A DNA stretch of 64,000 nt from Bradyrhizobium sediminis (GCF_018736085.1 NZ_CP076134.1:1870501-1934500); one strand, 5' to 3'; positions 15,896 to 24,956 are shown, counted from the first letter of the stretch. Translations and numbers: made by a program. Notes: generated from the sequence alone by a model not told the origin.

Positions 15896-17140
15896 ATGAA
15901 ACGCAGGACACTTCTCGGCGGAACGATCGCGGTCGTCATGCTTGGGCTGACCTCGGGCGCAGTCGCACAGCAGCCGCCGATCAAGATCGGCATGAGCATG
16001 CCGCAAACCGGCGGTCTCGCCGGCGGCGGCAAGGCTTCGTTGCTCGGCATCGAGATCTGGCGGGACGACGTCAACGCCAAGGGAGGCCTGCTCGGCCGCA
16101 AGGTCGAACTTGTGGTCTATGACGACAAGTCGAGCGCTTCGGAGACCCCGGCAATCTATTCGAAGCTGATCGATGTCGATAAGGTCGATCTCCTGTTTGC
16201 GCCCTATGCGACCGTGCCGACGGCACCGATCATGCCGATGGTCAAGCAGCGCGGTCTCCTGCTGATCGGCAACTTCTCTTTCCAGGTGAACAGCAAGGTC
16301 GGCCACGACATGTGGTTCAACAATGCGCCGTGGGGACCGCCAGATAGCTGGGCGGCTTCGTTCCTCGATCTCGGCCAGAAGGCCGGCGGCAAGACCATTG
16401 CGCTGCTCGCGGCGGACCAGGAATTCGCCCAGAATCTGGCAAAGACCGCAAGGGAGGTCGCGACCAAGCGCAACATGCAGGTCGTGTTCGACCAGGCCTA
16501 TCCGCCCAACACGGTGGAATTCTCCAGCATCATCCGTGCGCTCAAGGCCGCCAAACCGGACATCGTCTATGTCGCGTCCTATCCGCCGGACTCGGCCGGG
16601 ATCTTGCGCGCCGTGAACGAGATCGGGATTGGCGACAACGTCAAGATTTTCGGCGGCGGCATGGTCGGCCTGCAATTCGGCGCCGTCATGGAAAATCTGG
16701 GCTCGTTGCTCAATGGCGTCGTCAACTACAACTCATGGCTCCCGGAAAAGAGCATGTATTTCGACGGGACCAAGACGTTCTTCGAGACTTATGCGAAGCG
16801 CGCCGTGGCAGCCAAGGTCGATCCGCTCGGCTACTATCTTGCGCCGTTCGGCTATGCCAGCGGTCAACTGGTCGAGCAGGCCATCAAGGCGGTGGGGTCA
16901 CTCGACCAGAAGGCCATCGCAAAATATCTGCGCGAGAACGAGCACAAGACCATCGTCGGCCCGATCGCATTTTCGGCGGACGGCGAGCGCAAGGAAACCG
17001 CGGTGCTGCAGGCCCAGTTCCGCGGCGTCGTGGACAAGAACATCGAGCAGTTCCGCACTTCGGGCAAGCAGGTGATCCTGTTCCCGGAGAAACTGAAATC
17101 GGGCGATCTCATCAGTCCCTTTGAGGCTGCCCGGAAGTAA
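15896..17140 (+). CDS. Branched-chain amino-acid-type ABC transporter substrate-binding protein
   Basis: 414-residue periplasmic binding protein (Peripla_BP_6/LivJ fold). A signal peptide is evident: MKRR followed by a hydrophobic stretch ending in GAVAQQ, cut near residue 25. KIGMSMPQTGGLAGGGKASLLG starts the mature domain, and the LIDVDKVDLLFAPYAT segment is typical of the family. It begins the operon with two permeases and two ATPases. Members in aromatic-degrading bacteria often bind aromatic acids or amides rather than Leu/Ile/Val. Its place after the molybdenum hydroxylase suggests it imports that pathway's substrate. Confidence 0.92.
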   Translation: MKRRTLLGGTIAVVMLGLTSGAVAQQPPIKIGMSMPQTGGLAGGGKASLLGIEIWRDDVNAKGGLLGRKVELVVYDDKSSASETPAIYSKLIDVDKVDLLFAPYATVPTAPIMPMVKQRGLLLIGNFSFQVNSKVGHDMWFNNAPWGPPDSWAASFLDLGQKAGGKTIALLAADQEFAQNLAKTAREVATKRNMQVVFDQAYPPNTVEFSSIIRALKAAKPDIVYVASYPPDSAGILRAVNEIGIGDNVKIFGGGMVGLQFGAVMENLGSLLNGVVNYNSWLPEKSMYFDGTKTFFETYAKRAVAAKVDPLGYYLAPFGYASGQLVEQAIKAVGSLDQKAIAKYLRENEHKTIVGPIAFSADGERKETAVLQAQFRGVVDKNIEQFRTSGKQVILFPEKLKSGDLISPFEAARK

Positions 17141-17169
17141 ACCTCGCGGCGTTTTTTCCGAACCATGGT

Positions 17170-17189
17170 GCGCTGCCAGGGGGCAGCGC
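17170..17189 (+). promoter_or_regulatory. Intercistronic hairpin between binding-protein and permease genes
   Basis: GCGCTGCC (17170-17177) pairs perfectly with GGCAGCGC (17182-17189) around an AGGG loop, 30 bases after the binding-protein stop. No T-run follows. Such hairpins commonly protect upstream mRNA, letting a binding protein be made in excess over its membrane subunits. Confidence 0.6.
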
Positions 17190-17277
17190 GCCTGCGTCTT
17201 CGACAACTGGGATGGGATAAACGGCGTGCGCGAACCGGGGCAGCGGCGGCTCAAGAGCGGGCCAAGGGGGACGTTAC

Positions 17278-18159
17278 GTGTTTTCATTTGAACTGCTGCT
17301 CGATGCGGTGGTGATCGGGGTGCTGCTCGGCTGCTTCTATGCGGCGGTCAGTCTTGGATTATCCGTCTCGTTCGGCCTGCTCGACGTTCCCCACGTCGCG
17401 CATCCGGCCTTCCTGGTGCTGGCGTCCTACGCGGTATTCTTCCTCAACGAGCATTACGGAGTCGATCCGCTGCTGGCAGGGCTGATGATCACGCCGTTTT
17501 TCTTCCTGTTCGGTCTCGCCGCCTACCGCCTGTACTACGAAACATTTGAAAAGCGCGGCAGCGACGCCGGCGTGCGCGGCATCGCGTTTTTCTTCGGCAT
17601 CGCCTTCATCATCGAAGTACTGATCATCCTGCAATTCGGTGTGGACCAGCGCTCGGTCACCGCGACTTATGTCGGCAAGGCCTGGCGGATAGGCGATATG
17701 CGGATTCCGTTCCGGCTGGTAGTCGCGTTCGGGGTCGCCGCAGCGCTGACGATCCTGCTGACGCTGTACCTGTCGCGAACGTACATGGGACGCGCGATCC
17801 GCGCGGTCGCGCAGGACCAGGAGGCGCTACGGCTGATGGGCGCCAACCCGATCCGGATCAAGCAATGGGCGTTCGGCATCGCAACGGCCGTGCTCGGAAT
17901 CGCCGGCGCCTTGCTCATTATCGTCGCGCCCGTCGAGCCGACGCTCGACCGCACTTATATCGGGCGGACATTCTGCGTCGTGGTCATGGCCGGGCTCGGC
18001 AGCATGAGCGGCACGCTGGTCGCCGCCATCATCCTCGGCGTCGCCGAAACGATCGTCCTGACCCTGTTCGGCGCCTCCTGGGCGCCGGCTATTTCCTTCG
18101 CGATGCTGCTCGGCGTTCTTGCCGTCCGGCCGCAGGGCCTGTTCGGCAGGCTGTCATGA
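17278..18159 (+). CDS. livH: Branched-chain amino-acid-type ABC transporter permease LivH
   Basis: 293-residue integral inner-membrane protein with about eight hydrophobic segments. The N-terminus LLLDAVVIGVLLGCFYAAVSLGLSVSFGLL is the classical LivH start. AIRAVAQDQEALRLMGANP (about residues 178-196) is the cytoplasmic EAA-like loop that contacts the ATPase, and AGLGSMSGTLVAAIILGVAE is the usual C-terminal motif. GTG at 17278 is used with GGGGGA upstream. The stop codon overlaps the ATG of the next permease gene. Confidence 0.92.
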   Translation: MFSFELLLDAVVIGVLLGCFYAAVSLGLSVSFGLLDVPHVAHPAFLVLASYAVFFLNEHYGVDPLLAGLMITPFFFLFGLAAYRLYYETFEKRGSDAGVRGIAFFFGIAFIIEVLIILQFGVDQRSVTATYVGKAWRIGDMRIPFRLVVAFGVAAALTILLTLYLSRTYMGRAIRAVAQDQEALRLMGANPIRIKQWAFGIATAVLGIAGALLIIVAPVEPTLDRTYIGRTFCVVVMAGLGSMSGTLVAAIILGVAETIVLTLFGASWAPAISFAMLLGVLAVRPQGLFGRLS

Positions 18160-19115
18160 AGCGAAACGGCATCTTTTTCTGGGTCGGAGCGGCCCTGTTT
18201 CTCGGCGGCGCGCTGCTGATGACTCAGGTCATCGGTAATCAATATCCCTTCTTTGCCGGCTACGTGATCCTGCAGTTCATCGTCCTCGCCGTCGCATGGA
18301 GCATCCTCGGCGGCTATGCCGGTTACGTGAATTTCGGCACCAGTGCGTTTTTCGGCATGGGCGTCTACACCGCCGTATTCCTGGTCAAGTCGGTTGGCGC
18401 GCCGCTTGCCGTGCAGATCGCGGCCGCAGCCGTCGTCGGTGCCCTGATGGGCTTCGCCCTGGGCCTCCTGACCTTGCGCATGAAGGGCATCTTCTTCTCG
18501 ATCGCGACCATTGCGCTGACGATCGTCATCGAGACCTCGATAACGAACTGGCGATATGTCGGCGGCGCGGCCGGCATCCAGATGCAGCGGCCGGCGGTGA
18601 TGGCGCCGTTCGAAAATTATGTGCAGATGCTGTTTTTCGTTCAGGCGCTCCTTGTGGTGCTGGCGGTTGCGATCTCGCGCTACATTCAAAAATCATGGAT
18701 GGGCCACGGCCTGCAGGCGCTCAAGGACGACGAGCTCGCTGCGGAATGCACGGGGGTGCCGACCCTGCGGCTAAAGCTGCTGGCTTGCGTCATCTCCGGG
18801 GCGCTGATGTGCGCGGCCGGCGCCCCCGCCGCGATGTACCTGCAATACGCGGACCCCACGTCCGCGTTCAATCTCAACTACTCCGTCTCGGTGCTTGCGA
18901 TGTCGCTGATCGGCGGCACCGCGCATTGGGCGGGCCCGGTCGTCGGCGCGATCCTGCTGGGCACGACGCAACAATTGCTGACCGTCACCATCTCGTCGGA
19001 AGTGAACGTGCTGGTGCTCGGCGTGATGCTGGTGCTGTTCGTAGTGGCCGCGCCAGAGGGCATCATTGGCCTGATCCGAAAGGTTCGCCGCAATCGCAAC
19101 GAGGGCGAAGGATGA
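18156..19115 (+). CDS. livM: Branched-chain amino-acid-type ABC transporter permease LivM
   Basis: 319-residue partner permease with roughly nine hydrophobic stretches. YAGYVNFGTSAFFGMGVYTAV (about 49-69) is the hallmark N-terminal motif, ALKDDELAAECTGV (about 187-200) the ATPase-contact loop, and MSLIGGTAHWAGPVVGAILL the C-terminal signature. Start ATG 18156 overlaps the livH stop (ATGA), and its own stop overlaps the ATPase start, showing tight coupling. Confidence 0.92.
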   Translation: MKRNGIFFWVGAALFLGGALLMTQVIGNQYPFFAGYVILQFIVLAVAWSILGGYAGYVNFGTSAFFGMGVYTAVFLVKSVGAPLAVQIAAAAVVGALMGFALGLLTLRMKGIFFSIATIALTIVIETSITNWRYVGGAAGIQMQRPAVMAPFENYVQMLFFVQALLVVLAVAISRYIQKSWMGHGLQALKDDELAAECTGVPTLRLKLLACVISGALMCAAGAPAAMYLQYADPTSAFNLNYSVSVLAMSLIGGTAHWAGPVVGAILLGTTQQLLTVTISSEVNVLVLGVMLVLFVVAAPEGIIGLIRKVRRNRNEGEG

Positions 19116-19858
19116 TGCCCCCCGAAACCCAGGCACCCCTGCTGCGGATATCAGCGCTTACCAGACGTTTCGGCGGTTTCACCGCGCTCGACAATGTCAG
19201 TGTCGACATTCGTCCGGGAGAGCGCTTCGGCCTTATCGGCCCGAACGGCTCGGGGAAGACGACGCTGATCAACTGTATTTCCGGCGCGTTCCGTACCGAG
19301 GCCGGCACAGTGGTGTTCCGTGACGAGGACATTACGCGGTTGCAGCCGCATATGCGCACACGCCGCGGCATTGCGCGCAGCTTCCAGATCCCGCGTCCGT
19401 TCAAGAGCATGACGGTTGCCGAAAACCTCATGGTCGCGCTCGACTTCGCGGCGGTCACCGGCGAGATCGTCTCGGCTGCGCAACGGCGCGACACCATGAT
19501 GTCGATCCTGACGCGGATGGGTCTCGCGTCGAAGGCGAACGTGTCGGCAACGAAGCTGAGCCAGGTGGAATTGCGCAAGATGGAGCTCGCCCGGGCGATG
19601 GCGACGCACCCCAAACTCCTGATTTCCGACGAGGCCATGGCCGGCCTTTCCAGCTCGGAAGTCGATGAGGTGCTTGATCTGCTCATGAGCCTTGCGGGGC
19701 AGGACATCACCATCATCATGATTGAGCACATCATGCAGGCGGTGATGCGTTTTTCGGACCGCGTGATGTGTCTCGACGCCGGCAGGATCATCGCGATCGG
19801 CACGCCGAACGAAGTCATGGCCAACCAGCGCGTGCAGGAGGCCTACCTTGGCACTTAG
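19112..19858 (+). CDS. livG: Branched-chain amino-acid-type ABC transporter ATPase LivG
   Basis: 248-residue nucleotide-binding subunit. Walker A is GPNGSGKTT (about residues 41-49). TRRGIARSFQIPRPFKSMTVAENLMVA is the LivG-type Q-loop region, and the H-loop is IEHIMQAVM. The ABC signature is unusual: LSQVELRKMELARAMA instead of LSYGQQRRLEIARALA. Walker B reads LLISDEAMAGLS, with Ala replacing the Pro after DE. These changes lie in the ATP sandwich, so this subunit may be catalytically weaker, with LivF supplying the normal sites. Expression is coupled to livM and livF by overlaps. Confidence 0.9.
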   Translation: MMPPETQAPLLRISALTRRFGGFTALDNVSVDIRPGERFGLIGPNGSGKTTLINCISGAFRTEAGTVVFRDEDITRLQPHMRTRRGIARSFQIPRPFKSMTVAENLMVALDFAAVTGEIVSAAQRRDTMMSILTRMGLASKANVSATKLSQVELRKMELARAMATHPKLLISDEAMAGLSSSEVDEVLDLLMSLAGQDITIIMIEHIMQAVMRFSDRVMCLDAGRIIAIGTPNEVMANQRVQEAYLGT

Positions 19859-20585
19859 CCTTGCCATCAAGGACCTCGATGCGGGGTACGGCGCCGTGAA
19901 GGCGCTGCGCGGCGTCAGTCTCCGTGTCGAGGCCGGCGAGACCGTCGCCTTGCTCGGCACCAACGGCAACGGCAAGAGCACGCTGATGAAGTGCGTCGCA
20001 GGCCTGGTTCGGCCGGAGCGCGGAAGCGTGTTGCTGACGATCGACGGAACGACGCACGATCTGGCCAGGCTGTCGACCGAGGCCATTGTCGATCTCGGCG
20101 TCGCGCTGGTTCCCGAGGGACGGCGGCTGTTTCCCAAGCTGACCGTGCTGGAAAATCTGATGCTCGGCGCCTTCCGCAAGGCCGCCCGGCAAAACATCGA
20201 CCGCAACCTTGCGCTCGCCTTCGAGACATTTCCGGCGCTCAAGGGGCTGCAGGGCCAGCTCGCCGGCACCATGTCAGGCGGGCAGCAGCAGATGCTGGCC
20301 ATCGCGCGCGCGCTAATGTCGTCGCCGCGCCTGTTGTTGATCGATGAGCCTTCGGTAGGCCTGTCACCGCTCCTGGTCTCGCAGACCATCGCCAAGATCG
20401 GCGAGCTCAATCAGCATCTCGGCCTGACGGTGCTCATGGCGGAGCAAAACTTCAACCAAGCGATCCGGATCGCCGATCGCGGTTATATCATTGTCCATGG
20501 CGAGATCGTCGTCGCGGCCGATTCGGTGGACGAATTGAGAGGCAACGACATCGTCAAGCGGCTCTATCTAGGCGGCGTCGCATGA
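19848..20585 (+). CDS. livF: Branched-chain amino-acid-type ABC transporter ATPase LivF
   Basis: 245-residue second ATPase. Walker A is GTNGNGKST, the signature is MSGGQQQMLAIARALM, Walker B is LLLIDEPSVGLSP and the switch region is MAEQNFNQAI, all canonical. The start is TTG at 19848, inside the end of livG (11-base overlap), with AGGAGG at 19836-19841. It completes the importer: binding protein, LivH, LivM, LivG, LivF. Confidence 0.92.
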   Translation: MALSLAIKDLDAGYGAVKALRGVSLRVEAGETVALLGTNGNGKSTLMKCVAGLVRPERGSVLLTIDGTTHDLARLSTEAIVDLGVALVPEGRRLFPKLTVLENLMLGAFRKAARQNIDRNLALAFETFPALKGLQGQLAGTMSGGQQQMLAIARALMSSPRLLLIDEPSVGLSPLLVSQTIAKIGELNQHLGLTVLMAEQNFNQAIRIADRGYIIVHGEIVVAADSVDELRGNDIVKRLYLGGVA

Positions 20586-20838
20586 TTGCCCGCTAGGAGC
20601 CGCGGCGGAAAGACGGCCGACGACGAAGCGACGAGTTCCAGTCCGTCCCGGCTTCGCGGGGATTGAGCTCATCGTTGCGCACGACCAGTTCCATCTTCGT
20701 CGCATTGCAACGCGTCGGACAGAACGACGGGCGCTGGAGCCGGAATGCACCCTTCCGGTCTTGATTTTTATGAACGCTTCCTGCTTCAATTGGGTAGATG
20801 CTACAATTACTAAATTAAGCGGCCCTTGGGGGAATATG

Positions 20839-22488
20839 ATGAGTGTGCCAGTCCGAGCGAAGCGCAGTTCAGCGCCTTCCGATTCGCCGCACGGCTTGGC
20901 GCTGTTGCGCGATCCGCTGCTCAACAAGGGCACGGCCTTCACGGAAGCGGAGCGCGATGCGCTGGGATTGCGCGGTTTCCTGCCCGCCCACGTGCTCTCG
21001 ATGAAAGATCAGGTCGAGCGTGTGCTGACCAATCTGCGCAGCCTGCCCACCGATCTGGAAAAGTACATCGCACTCAACTCGCTGCACGACCGCAACGAGG
21101 CGTTGTTCTTCCGCGTCGTGTGCGACAACATCGATGAAATCCAGCCGCTGATCTATACCCCGACAGTGGGGCTGGCCTGCCAGCGGTTCGGTCTCATCTT
21201 CCAGCGGCCGCGCGGCATGTTTATTAGCGCCAACGACCGCGGGCGTATCGCGGAACTGCTGGCCAACTGGCCTTATCCCGCGAAGCTTATCGTCGTCACG
21301 GACGGAGAGCGTATCCTCGGCCTCGGCGATCTCGGCGCCCATGGCATGGGCATTCCAGTCGGCAAGCTCTCGCTTTATTCAGCCTGCGCCGGCATCCGTC
21401 CGGAATACTGCCTGCCGGTCATGCTGGACGTCGGCACCAACAACGAAGAGTTCCTGAACGATCCCTATTATATCGGCCTGCGCCAGAAGCGCCTGAGCGG
21501 CGCGGCGTACGACGAACTGGTTGACGAGTTCATCACCGCCGCCCGCGAGACCTTCCCCGGCGTGCTGATCCAGTTCGAGGATTTCGCCAATCACTCGGCG
21601 TTCCGGCTGCTGCACAAATATCGTGATAAGATAAATGTTTTTAACGACGACATCCAGGGAACGGCCGCGGTGGCGCTTGCTGGCCTGTTCTCCGCGTTGC
21701 GTGTGAACGGTGGAAAACTTGCCGACCAGAAGGTGCTTTTCCTCGGTGCTGGCGAGGCTGCGACCGGCATCGCCGACCTCGTGGTCTCGGCCATGATGGC
21801 GGAGGGCGTATCGGAAGTCGAGGCGCTCAGGCGCACATGGCTCGTGGACTCGCGTGGCCTTGTTGTGAAGAACAGGGCCGGCGTCACCGACCACAAACTT
21901 CGCTACGCGCACGATCATGCGCCAATCGGCGACTTTCTGACCGCAATCGAAACGCTCAAGCCCACAGCTATCATCGGCGTTGCGGCGGTCGGCGGCGCCT
22001 TCACGCCCGAGGTGCTGCAGGCAATGGCGCGGATCAACGATCGGCCGATCGTGTTTGCGCTCTCCAATCCGACCTCGAAAGCGGAATGCTCCGCCGAGGA
22101 AGCTTATCGCCATACCGGCGGCCGCGCGCTGTTCGCGTGCGGCAGTCCCTACGATCCGGTGAAGCTCGACGGCAAGACGTTCGTACCGCGCCAGGGCAAC
22201 AATTCCTACATCTTCCCCGGCGTCGGTCTTGGCGCGATCGCGAGCGGATCAAGACTGGTGACCGACGAGATGTTCATGGCCGCCGCGCACACGCTGGCGT
22301 ATCTCGTCAACGACGCCGACATCCGGCAGGGCAGTCTCTACCCGGCGCTGCCGCGGATCCGGGAAGTCTCGGCACATATTGCTGTGGCGGTTGCCGAGGT
22401 CGCTTACCGGCGCGGTCTTGCCACTACGCCGGTGCCGAACGATCTGATGGCGTTCGTTCAGTCGCAAATGTACGACCCCCACTATTGA
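20839..22488 (+). CDS. NAD(P)-dependent malic enzyme (oxaloacetate-decarboxylating type)
   Basis: 549-residue malic enzyme of the MaeA/eukaryote-like class, converting malate to pyruvate and CO2. Motifs in order: TPTVGLACQRF (about residues 102-112), GDLGAHGMGIPVGKLSLY (about 161-178), EDFANHSAFRLLHKYR, FNDDIQGTAAVALAGL (metal site), LGAGEAATGIADL (dinucleotide loop), and FALSNPTSKAECSAEEAY. It lacks the phosphotransacetylase-like tail of MaeB enzymes. ATG 20839 is preferred over the adjacent ATG 20836 for spacing from GGGGGA. It may feed pyruvate and reducing power from the TCA products of the upstream catabolic genes. Confidence 0.93.
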   Translation: MSVPVRAKRSSAPSDSPHGLALLRDPLLNKGTAFTEAERDALGLRGFLPAHVLSMKDQVERVLTNLRSLPTDLEKYIALNSLHDRNEALFFRVVCDNIDEIQPLIYTPTVGLACQRFGLIFQRPRGMFISANDRGRIAELLANWPYPAKLIVVTDGERILGLGDLGAHGMGIPVGKLSLYSACAGIRPEYCLPVMLDVGTNNEEFLNDPYYIGLRQKRLSGAAYDELVDEFITAARETFPGVLIQFEDFANHSAFRLLHKYRDKINVFNDDIQGTAAVALAGLFSALRVNGGKLADQKVLFLGAGEAATGIADLVVSAMMAEGVSEVEALRRTWLVDSRGLVVKNRAGVTDHKLRYAHDHAPIGDFLTAIETLKPTAIIGVAAVGGAFTPEVLQAMARINDRPIVFALSNPTSKAECSAEEAYRHTGGRALFACGSPYDPVKLDGKTFVPRQGNNSYIFPGVGLGAIASGSRLVTDEMFMAAAHTLAYLVNDADIRQGSLYPALPRIREVSAHIAVAVAEVAYRRGLATTPVPNDLMAFVQSQMYDPHY

Positions 22489-22552
22489 AGTGAGCTGATC
22501 CGGTATTCTCAGGACCACGGGCGAAGCTGCAGCTTCGCGCTTGGCAGTTGCC

Positions 22553-23707
22553 TCACTCTGCCGCCACGCCCTTCAGCATGCTCTCTGCCCGCGTTGTGAC
22601 CACGACCTTGATGGCGTCCTCGACCCGATCGCGCGCGTATCGGAGCGCGGTAGGGAGATCGGCGAGCGCAAATGTATGGGTATGAATTTTCGTCGCGTCG
22701 AAGCGTTTCTCCGCCATCAGGGCCATCGCCCGGCGCGTGGCGCTACGGCCCTCGCCGCGAATGCCGTAGACGTAGATATTATTCTTCACCAGATGCGGCA
22801 GGTCGGTCGTCACCGGATGGTGCGGAAATGCCGCCAGGCAGATCTTTCCGCCGCGGTTGGCCATGTGGATGGCTTGGTTGACCGTGGCCTCGGTGCCGGC
22901 GCATTCGATCACATAGTCCGCGCCGATGCCGCCGGTGAGCTGCCTGACGACATCGACGGCATTCTCATCGGAGATGTTGACGACGCGATCCGCTCCCAAT
23001 TCCCTGCCAATCTCCAGGCGCTTGTTGCGGGTTCTCGTCAGGATGACCGGGCTTGCCCCCAGCGCCTTTGCGACGGCCACAGCGAGCAACCCGATGGGGC
23101 CGGGGCCGATCACCACGACGCTTTCACCGGCGACCAGCCCGCCAAGTTCGGTGAGACCGTACATCGAAGTGCCGGCGGTGACGACGAGCGTGGCTTCGGC
23201 GTCGCTCATGGTGTCGGGCACCCGCGCCAGCGTATTGATGTGATTGACCGCGTATTCGGCAAAACCGCCATCGGTCGTGAAGCCGTTGGCGCGTTGACCC
23301 TTGTCGGGCTTTCCATAGTTGAGGCACGAAGTGTACATGCCTTGGCGGCAGCGCTTGCATTGGCCGCAGCCGGCATGGATTTCCACGCTAACTCGTTCGC
23401 CGATGGCGAACTCGTCAACATCAGGCCCGAGGGCGGCGACCGTGCCCATATATTCATGGCCGGGGGTGAAGTTCTTGTTGAAGGGCAGGCCGCCCAGAAT
23501 GCTCGCGGGCGACCCGCCATGGATGATTTCAAGGTCGGTTGCGCAGATCGCGACGGCGTCGATCCGGACCAGAACCTCCGCGCGTCCAGGGACCGGCGTG
23601 GGCTTGTCGCGCAGGAAAAGCTCGTCCGGGTCGCCCAGAACCCAGGCTTTCATCTGAGCAGGGATGGAGAATTCGGGCGACATCGTAACGCCGGCAGGGT
23701 CGTACAT
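22553..23707 (-). CDS. Zinc-dependent alcohol dehydrogenase (MDR family)
   Basis: 384-residue medium-chain dehydrogenase. ICATDLEIIHGG carries the catalytic-zinc Cys, and PGHEYMGTV carries the zinc His-Glu. CGQCKRCRQGMYTSC (about residues 116-130) supplies the four structural-zinc Cys. VVVIGPGPIGLLAVAVAKALG is the cofactor Rossmann loop, with TRTRNKR suggesting NADP preference is possible. The start ATG 23707 follows GAGGA at eight bases. It stands alone, convergent to the malic enzyme gene with 64 bases between. Confidence 0.9.
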   Translation of the reverse strand: MYDPAGVTMSPEFSIPAQMKAWVLGDPDELFLRDKPTPVPGRAEVLVRIDAVAICATDLEIIHGGSPASILGGLPFNKNFTPGHEYMGTVAALGPDVDEFAIGERVSVEIHAGCGQCKRCRQGMYTSCLNYGKPDKGQRANGFTTDGGFAEYAVNHINTLARVPDTMSDAEATLVVTAGTSMYGLTELGGLVAGESVVVIGPGPIGLLAVAVAKALGASPVILTRTRNKRLEIGRELGADRVVNISDENAVDVVRQLTGGIGADYVIECAGTEATVNQAIHMANRGGKICLAAFPHHPVTTDLPHLVKNNIYVYGIRGEGRSATRRAMALMAEKRFDATKIHTHTFALADLPTALRYARDRVEDAIKVVVTTRAESMLKGVAAE

Positions 23708-23844
23708 TGGAGCAGTCCTCATTCTTGCCGAAACCCTACGGGAAAGGGGCGGAGAAGATTAGACGACAAACCTGTCTCATTTGCAGGAAAACGTAAGGCG
23801 GGAAAACGGAAAGACTATCGATCCCGGCTCTGCTAGCATTATAG

Positions 23845-24035
23845 AAGGGATCGGCTCTCATCGAAATTCGCAACCAGGAATTTCTGTGTCGGGAGCGCGC
23901 GTTACTGGATTCCGAGCGCAAGATCTTCTGGCTGGCGAGGCGGAAGAATGGGAACGGTGCGCGCTTGATGAAATTGCGTTCCATTTCCGGGAATGCGACC
24001 TCGATGTCGCCCATTCACAGCCGGTTGCCCATTAG
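23845..24035 (+). pseudogene. Frameshifted small conserved protein
   Basis: One frame reads EIRNQEFLCRERALLDSERKIFWLA and then loses sense. Shifting one base near 23937 continues as EAEEWERCALDEIAFHFREC and ends at TAG 24033-24035. From memory, an uninterrupted small Bradyrhizobium protein has this combined sequence. A single missing G in CTGGCGAGGCGG would explain the break. No start codon exists between the in-frame TAG at 23842 and the conserved part, so the 5' end also seems lost. A sequencing error is possible for the shift but not for the missing start. Confidence 0.5.
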
Positions 24036-24182
24036 CGCGCGGACGCTGCTGGAGCTGAGCCCGGTGGCGGCGTGAAGCGTCGGCTGTCTTGTGCGCAACG
24101 GGCACGGCTCGCCAACGAATTTTTATGCGGGGCGCGCCCTTCGAGGCGCGCCGAGCTGTCCTATGGGGGCGACGTCGATCCC

Positions 24183-24377
24183 TTAGTGTCGCCGTTCCGG
24201 CTTCGTCACGGTCTGCCTGACTTCGGCGCCGCAGTCGGAGCACTCATAGATGAAGTCGATCCTTGCCATGCTCCAGTGGGGCTCAACGTCTCTGACGTAC
24301 ATCGGCAGTTGTCCAACACAGCCGGGGCAGATGATTGGCGCGATCTCACCTTCGTGATGCTGGATGTAGGCTGGCAT
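24183..24377 (-). CDS. Small zinc-ribbon-like protein
   Basis: 64-residue protein with CPGC at residues 18-21 and CSDC at about 46-49, a two-knuckle arrangement that could hold one zinc ion. The remainder (PMYVRDVEPHW) has no recognised motif. A good ribosome site (GGAGAG) precedes the ATG. The function is unknown; the Cys spacing suggests a fold like short zinc ribbons. The 24036-24182 and 24378-24582 flanks show no genes. Confidence 0.65.
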   Translation of the reverse strand: MPAYIQHHEGEIAPIICPGCVGQLPMYVRDVEPHWSMARIDFIYECSDCGAEVRQTVTKPERRH

Positions 24378-24582
24378 GTCGGCTCTCCTTCACAGCGGAA
24401 GCACGGTAATTTCAACCCCGAGCTAACTTACCGCGAAGGCCGGATGCTCATCATCAACTCTTGCGAACGTACAAGGAACGGCAGCACAATCCTGGCGCGT
24501 GTGGCTTTGTGGTAACATCCCAGAGCCCGCAACGGATATCCTGCGGATTAGTCTCTGCGATCCCGAATCGGGCCCTGTGTGA

Positions 24583-24858
24583 TCACACCGGCTCGTGCTT
24601 CCTCAGATCGCGGGCGTGATCGAGGCGGCTTGTCTGCAGATCGGTTTCAGCCGCCGGGATTTCGGGAACGGCTGCCTCGGCCAGAATTTCCGCCGTGATG
24701 TCGTCGACCGACGAATCGGCGATTTCGTGAATGAAGCTGATGTTCTTGTATTCGCCCGACGCCACCCGCGAGATGACTTCGCGCCGCGTAATCTCGGGGT
24801 CGACGATGGCCTCGCGCCCGCGCCGCCCATAGTCGATCATCACGACGAAATACTGCAT
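24583..24858 (-). CDS. Conserved small protein under repressor-type operators
   Basis: 91-residue acidic protein starting MQYFVVMIDYGRRGREAIVDPEI, with TRREVISRVASGEYKNISFIHEI in the middle. I recall similar short proteins in Bradyrhizobium next to S24 repressors, but no function is known. It lies downstream of the repressor gene on the same strand. Three palindromes (24902-24956) lie 44-98 bases before its start codon, so it is probably repressed by that protein. Confidence 0.65.
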   Translation of the reverse strand: MQYFVVMIDYGRRGREAIVDPEITRREVISRVASGEYKNISFIHEIADSSVDDITAEILAEAAVPEIPAAETDLQTSRLDHARDLRKHEPV

Positions 24859-24901
24859 GGCCCTCTCATGGGGCGCCCGTCGGAATGTCCACGGGCGAGA
24901 T

Positions 24902-24956
24902 TTCAGTATTTCTGAAAATCAGAAACTAGTCAAGTTGATAATTCTGAAAAACAGAA
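24902..24956. promoter_or_regulatory. Operator cluster 2: three TTCNGA-N3-TCNGAA palindromes
   Basis: Sites: TTCAGT-ATT-TCTGAA (24902-24916, one deviation), TTCTGA-AAA-TCAGAA (24910-24924, perfect and overlapping the first) and TTCTGA-AAA-ACAGAA (24942-24956, one deviation). They precede the small gene at 24858 and share their consensus with three sites upstream of the repressor gene. Confidence 0.7.

Noticed and set aside
22541..23836. Plus-strand frame of 431 codons opposite the alcohol dehydrogenase
   Set aside because: The minus strand has all zinc and Rossmann motifs; the plus frame has none.
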